Source: SVTX01 sp045602385 (GTDB lineage Bacteria > Bacillota > Clostridia > Oscillospirales > CAG-272). From it: a stretch of DNA of 40,799 nt. The notes under the pieces were generated by a model that was given only the letters and a program-made list of their open reading frames with translations, ran no database searches and was not told the DNA's origin. Location: positions 1-40,799 of the forward strand of contig JAZSBL010000046.1 in NCBI GenBank assembly GCA_045602385.1, in the 5' to 3' direction. The position numbers were made by a program, and so were the translations under genes. Below, piece after piece: positions 38,046-40,799 of the stretch (within the stretch, counting starts at the first letter, position 1; each line of letters begins with the position of its first letter).

Positions 38046-39485
38046 TTACTTTGCTCTCACTACCTCTAAAAGCACGTTCCAGACTCTCTCTGTCGACGCA
38101 AGCTCAAGATGCTCGTCGGGAGAGTGGATGTCGTGCATATTTGGACCTACCGAAATAATATCAAGTCCGGGTGTCTTTGATGAGATGAGTCCGCACTCAA
38201 GTCCCGCGTGAATCACGCCAACGGTAACGTCTGTTCCGTAAAGACGCTTGAATGTGGAAATATATGCGTCGCGCAGAGGAGATACAGGCGCGTACTCCCA
38301 GCCGGGATAGCGTGAACGGTGAGCGCACTCGGCGTCAACGAGAGCGGCGAGCGCATCAAGCTCTCGGCAGGAGAGGTCGATCTGACCTTCAAGTGAGGAT
38401 CGAGTTGAAAGCACCATATTTACCTTGTCGTCGGTAGTCTCAACAAAGCCGATATTCCTCGAATATTCAACAAGCCCCGAGATCTGATTGCTCATCTTAA
38501 GTACACCTGTCTTTACGGTGTTAAGAAAAGCGACTATATATCTTGTGGCCTCAAAATCAATACATTCGATCAAGTCAACGTCGCTTACGGTAAGCTCGAC
38601 TGTCATGCCTCGGTCGCACTCGGCAAGCTCTTTTTTGATCTCGGCAAACTCGGAATTTATACGTTCGCAGAGCTTGTCTGCATCACAACAAGCGACCGAT
38701 GAAAAGCACTCACGCGCGATGGCATTGTCTTTACCGTTACATTCTATACTAACAAGATCAAAGTCCGCTGTCTCTATTGCGGCACTCAGAAGTCTGCCCA
38801 TCGCGATTATCGCATTCGTCTTGCCAAGGTGTATCTCCGCGCCCGAATGACCGCCCGATAGACCGCGAATTGCAATATCGACCTTCTTTGTCCACTTCTC
38901 TGCTACCTTTTTCGCATCAAAAACGATATCTGTGCGGCAACCGCCCGCGCAGCCAGCAGTGACCTGCCATTCCTCCTCACTGTCGAGGTTTATCATTCTT
39001 CTTGCGGTAATTACAGAGCAGTCAAAGCCCTTTGCGCCTGCAAGACCGGTTTCTTCTTCTACCGTGAAAAGACATTCAAGCGTGGGGTGAGCGTCGGTTT
39101 CAAGGAGCGCGAGCATATACGCCACGGCGATTCCGTTGTCCGCGCCAAGCGTAGTGCCGTTCGCCCAAAGGCAACCGTCTTTTACGGAAAGCTCGATACC
39201 GTCCTTTTCAAAATCATGCTCGACGTCGGCGTTCTTCTCGCAGACCATATCCATATGTCCCTGCACGAGAATAGGCGCAGTGTTCTCATATCCCTCGGTC
39301 GCATTCTTGCGAACGAATACGTTGCCGGTTTCGTCACGGAGGACAAAAAGTCCAAGCCTTGAAGCAAAAGCATCAATGTAGTCCGCAACTCCCTTTTCAT
39401 TGCCAGATGCGCGCGGAATAGCGGAAAGGTCCTCAAATATTTCAAAAACACGCTTCGGCTCGTAGCCGTTTATTACGTAGCCCAT
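38046..39485 (-). CDS. pepD: Aminoacyl-histidine dipeptidase (PepD, M20 family)
   Basis: 479 residues, the usual length of PepD (Xaa-His dipeptidase), a di-zinc cytosolic enzyme that cleaves a wide range of dipeptides. Zinc and catalytic motifs are visible: ILVQGHMDMVCEKN near residue 72, TTLGADNGIAVAYMLALL near 115, FTVEEETGLAGAKGFD near 140 with the paired glutamates, INLDSEEEW near 170, and the late histidine in DIHSPDEHLE near 456. GAGG precedes the ATG. It lies 64 bases after mreB with a hairpin between them. With the M18 aminopeptidase it suggests active peptide use. Confidence 0.96.
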   Translation of the reverse strand: MGYVINGYEPKRVFEIFEDLSAIPRASGNEKGVADYIDAFASRLGLFVLRDETGNVFVRKNATEGYENTAPILVQGHMDMVCEKNADVEHDFEKDGIELSVKDGCLWANGTTLGADNGIAVAYMLALLETDAHPTLECLFTVEEETGLAGAKGFDCSVITARRMINLDSEEEWQVTAGCAGGCRTDIVFDAKKVAEKWTKKVDIAIRGLSGGHSGAEIHLGKTNAIIAMGRLLSAAIETADFDLVSIECNGKDNAIARECFSSVACCDADKLCERINSEFAEIKKELAECDRGMTVELTVSDVDLIECIDFEATRYIVAFLNTVKTGVLKMSNQISGLVEYSRNIGFVETTDDKVNMVLSTRSSLEGQIDLSCRELDALAALVDAECAHRSRYPGWEYAPVSPLRDAYISTFKRLYGTDVTVGVIHAGLECGLISSKTPGLDIISVGPNMHDIHSPDEHLELASTERVWNVLLEVVRAK

Positions 39486-39513
39486 AATTAACCTCTTTTT
39501 CTCGATATGTAGT

Positions 39514-39543
39514 TTCAGCTTCGACCTGGAAATCGAAGCTGAA
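39514..39543. other. Hairpin between mreB and pepD
   Basis: Perfect 11-base stem TTCAGCTTCGA with its complement around an eight-base loop, six bases after the mreB stop codon. No T run follows on the minus strand, so it is more likely a stabilising or attenuating hairpin than a full terminator. Confidence 0.6.
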
Positions 39544-39549
39544 GTGTAT

Positions 39550-40557
39550 TTATTTACCCGTGGGGTATTTGCTGATGCTCTTTAGCTTTTCACCCATGCC
39601 AAGACATACGCAGGTTTCGGGATTTTGCGCGCGGAGCGTTTTGATTCCGGTAACTCGCGTGATAAGCTTGTCAAGTCCGCGAAGCATGCTTCCGCCGCCC
39701 ACCATAACGATTCCGTTGTGGAGAATATCACCGACAAGCTCCGGGGGAGTGTGCTCGATAACGTCGCAGATGCCGTCGATAAGAGCGGTCATCGGCTCGT
39801 ATGTAGCTCCGATCATCTCTTTTGATGAAAGTGTCACGGTTTTGGGCAGACCGGTAAGCAGATCTCGTCCGCGTACCTCAAGGAGCTTTGCTTCGGCGTG
39901 CTCGTATACCTCGCCGATCTTTATTTTGATGTTCTCGGCAGTTCTGTCGCCAATAAGCAGTCCGTAGTTGTCGCGCACGTACTTGACGATAGCGTCGTCA
40001 AAGCTGTCGCCTCCGACGGGAAGTGTTCTTGATACGACTATTCCGCCAAGCGAAAGAACCGCAACCTCCGTAACGCCTCCGCCAATATCAACTGTCATAT
40101 TGCCGATAGCGGTCTTGATGTTAAGCCCCGCGCCCATAGCCGCCGCAATGGGAGAGCGTATAAGGAATGTCTTTCTTGCTCCCGCCTCTGCCGCAGCCTC
40201 AAGTATCGCTCTTTCCTCGACCTCACTCATAGAGGACGGAACAGAGATCATAATTCTCGGCTGGAGCAGCGACTTTCCGCATGCGCGGCGAATAAAGTAT
40301 TGGAGCATGCGCTCGGTGACCTCGTATTGATTTACGATGCCGTCTTTGAGTGGACGTACGGTCACGATAGAATCGGGGGTTCTGCCCACCAGATCCTGTG
40401 CGGGTGTTCCGACCTTGATGACCTTGTCGGTCGTTTTGTCAATAGCGACCACGGACGGCTCGCGCATAACGATACCCTTTCCTTCAACATAAACGAGCAC
40501 GGTCGCGGTGCCAAGGTCTATTCCAATGTCGCGGCTGAAGATCATATCCTTCAACAT
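39550..40557 (-). CDS. mreB: Rod shape-determining protein MreB/Mbl
   Basis: 335 residues, an actin-like ATPase that forms membrane-bound filaments guiding side-wall synthesis. Motifs: RDIGIDLGTATVLVYVEGKG (phosphate 1), RPLKDGIVNQYEVTERMLQY, SVPSSMSEVEERAILEAAAE, MTVDIGGGVTEVAVLSLGGI (phosphate 2) and GNGIVMVGGGSMLRGL-like adenosine motif (HNGIVMVGGGSMLRGLDKLI). The N-terminal MLKDMIFSRD could be the amphipathic membrane anchor. AAAGGAGG precedes the ATG. Several Firmicutes have paralogues (MreB, Mbl, MreBH), and sequence alone does not say which this is. Its partners mreC and mreD are 20 kb away. Confidence 0.95.
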   Translation of the reverse strand: MLKDMIFSRDIGIDLGTATVLVYVEGKGIVMREPSVVAIDKTTDKVIKVGTPAQDLVGRTPDSIVTVRPLKDGIVNQYEVTERMLQYFIRRACGKSLLQPRIMISVPSSMSEVEERAILEAAAEAGARKTFLIRSPIAAAMGAGLNIKTAIGNMTVDIGGGVTEVAVLSLGGIVVSRTLPVGGDSFDDAIVKYVRDNYGLLIGDRTAENIKIKIGEVYEHAEAKLLEVRGRDLLTGLPKTVTLSSKEMIGATYEPMTALIDGICDVIEHTPPELVGDILHNGIVMVGGGSMLRGLDKLITRVTGIKTLRAQNPETCVCLGMGEKLKSISKYPTGK

Positions 40558-40590
40558 ACGCCGTCCTCCTTTACATTTTTCTACCCCTTA

Positions 40591-40620
40591 ATTATACAAC
40601 ATAATCCTGCCAAAAGTCAA
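40591..40620 (-). promoter_or_regulatory. mreB promoter
   Basis: On the minus strand TTGACT, 18 bases, TATAAT, about 30 bases before the start codon region. Confidence 0.75.
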
Positions 40621-40728
40621 TTGTTTTTTACAAATATATTATTAACTTTACAAAAACAAAAGGTCGAGAAAAGCGTAAAAAGGAAGAAAACCGGAATATT
40701 TCCGCCCTTTTTGCGCTCAATAGGGTTT

Positions 40729-40799
40729 CAAATTTTGATTTGTGGGGGGGAGCATAGACAGCTACACCCAAGCCTCCCTCCGGGAGGGAGGGGGACCAC
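40729..40799. repeat. Left part of an inverted-end element, copy E5, cut by the window edge
   Basis: CAAATTTTGATTTGTGGGGG is the same left end as in E2, E3 and E4, followed by AGCATAGACAGCTACA and then a GCCTCCCTCCGGGAGGGAGG palindrome, which resembles the start of an E1-type core. The remainder lies beyond the window. Confidence 0.55.

Noticed and set aside
39514..39543. Full intrinsic terminator between mreB and pepD
   Set aside because: The stem is strong, but no T run follows on the minus strand; listed only as a hairpin.

Overview
The window reads as a chromosomal segment of an anaerobic Clostridia-type Bacillota, plausibly an uncultured gut lineage. The evidence is a one-polypeptide pyruvate:ferredoxin oxidoreductase, the clostridial-style dnaA-dnaN-recF-remB-gyrB gene order, a four-cysteine L33 protein, a long-form hibernation factor, AGGAGG-type ribosome binding sites and several near-consensus sigma-A promoters (TTGACA/17/TATAAT). 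Placement below class is a guess.

Left part (1-15.1 kb). After a repeat-rich tip come a COG2509-type FAD oxidoreductase, a 76-residue orphan and an M18 aminopeptidase, all on the minus strand. The large pyruvate:ferredoxin oxidoreductase gene stands alone on the plus strand with its own promoter and a terminator-like hairpin. Then, on minus, come a PHP-fold protein with malic enzyme, a MATE exporter, and CCA-adding enzyme overlapping a small membrane protein. Two gene-free stretches (7.7-8.4 kb and 13.7-14.46 kb) are filled by copies of one non-coding element with inverted ends.

Replication and shape cluster (14.4-26 kb, all minus). dnaA has its own promoter and a perfect 26-bp palindrome beside it. 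A dnaA-dnaN gap with DnaA-box-like sites follows, then dnaN-recF-remB-gyrB, a second gap with DnaA-box-like sites, and mreC-mreD-gyrA-lipoprotein. Placing mreCD between gyrB and gyrA is unusual; mreB lies 20 kb away, at 39.5-40.6 kb.

Right part (26-40.8 kb). A sugar locus (GH2 glycosidase, GPH-type symporter, divergent TetR regulator with a dyad over its start region) is followed by a two-gene chromate-type transporter. The rpmG-secE-nusG-rplK-rplA operon comes next and ends in a terminator with no rplJL. Then come tRNA-Arg(ACG), a lipoprotein metallophosphoesterase, hpf with a structured leader, the PepD dipeptidase and mreB.

The least explained material is non-coding. It includes a family of terminator-adjacent elements with inverted ends (at least five copies or parts), two arrays of tiny hairpins whose spacer flips strand halfway, a shared-stem terminator repeat, and a folded leader before hpf. 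I found no CRISPR array, prophage or transposase gene. All calls come from reading the sequence; no searches were run.
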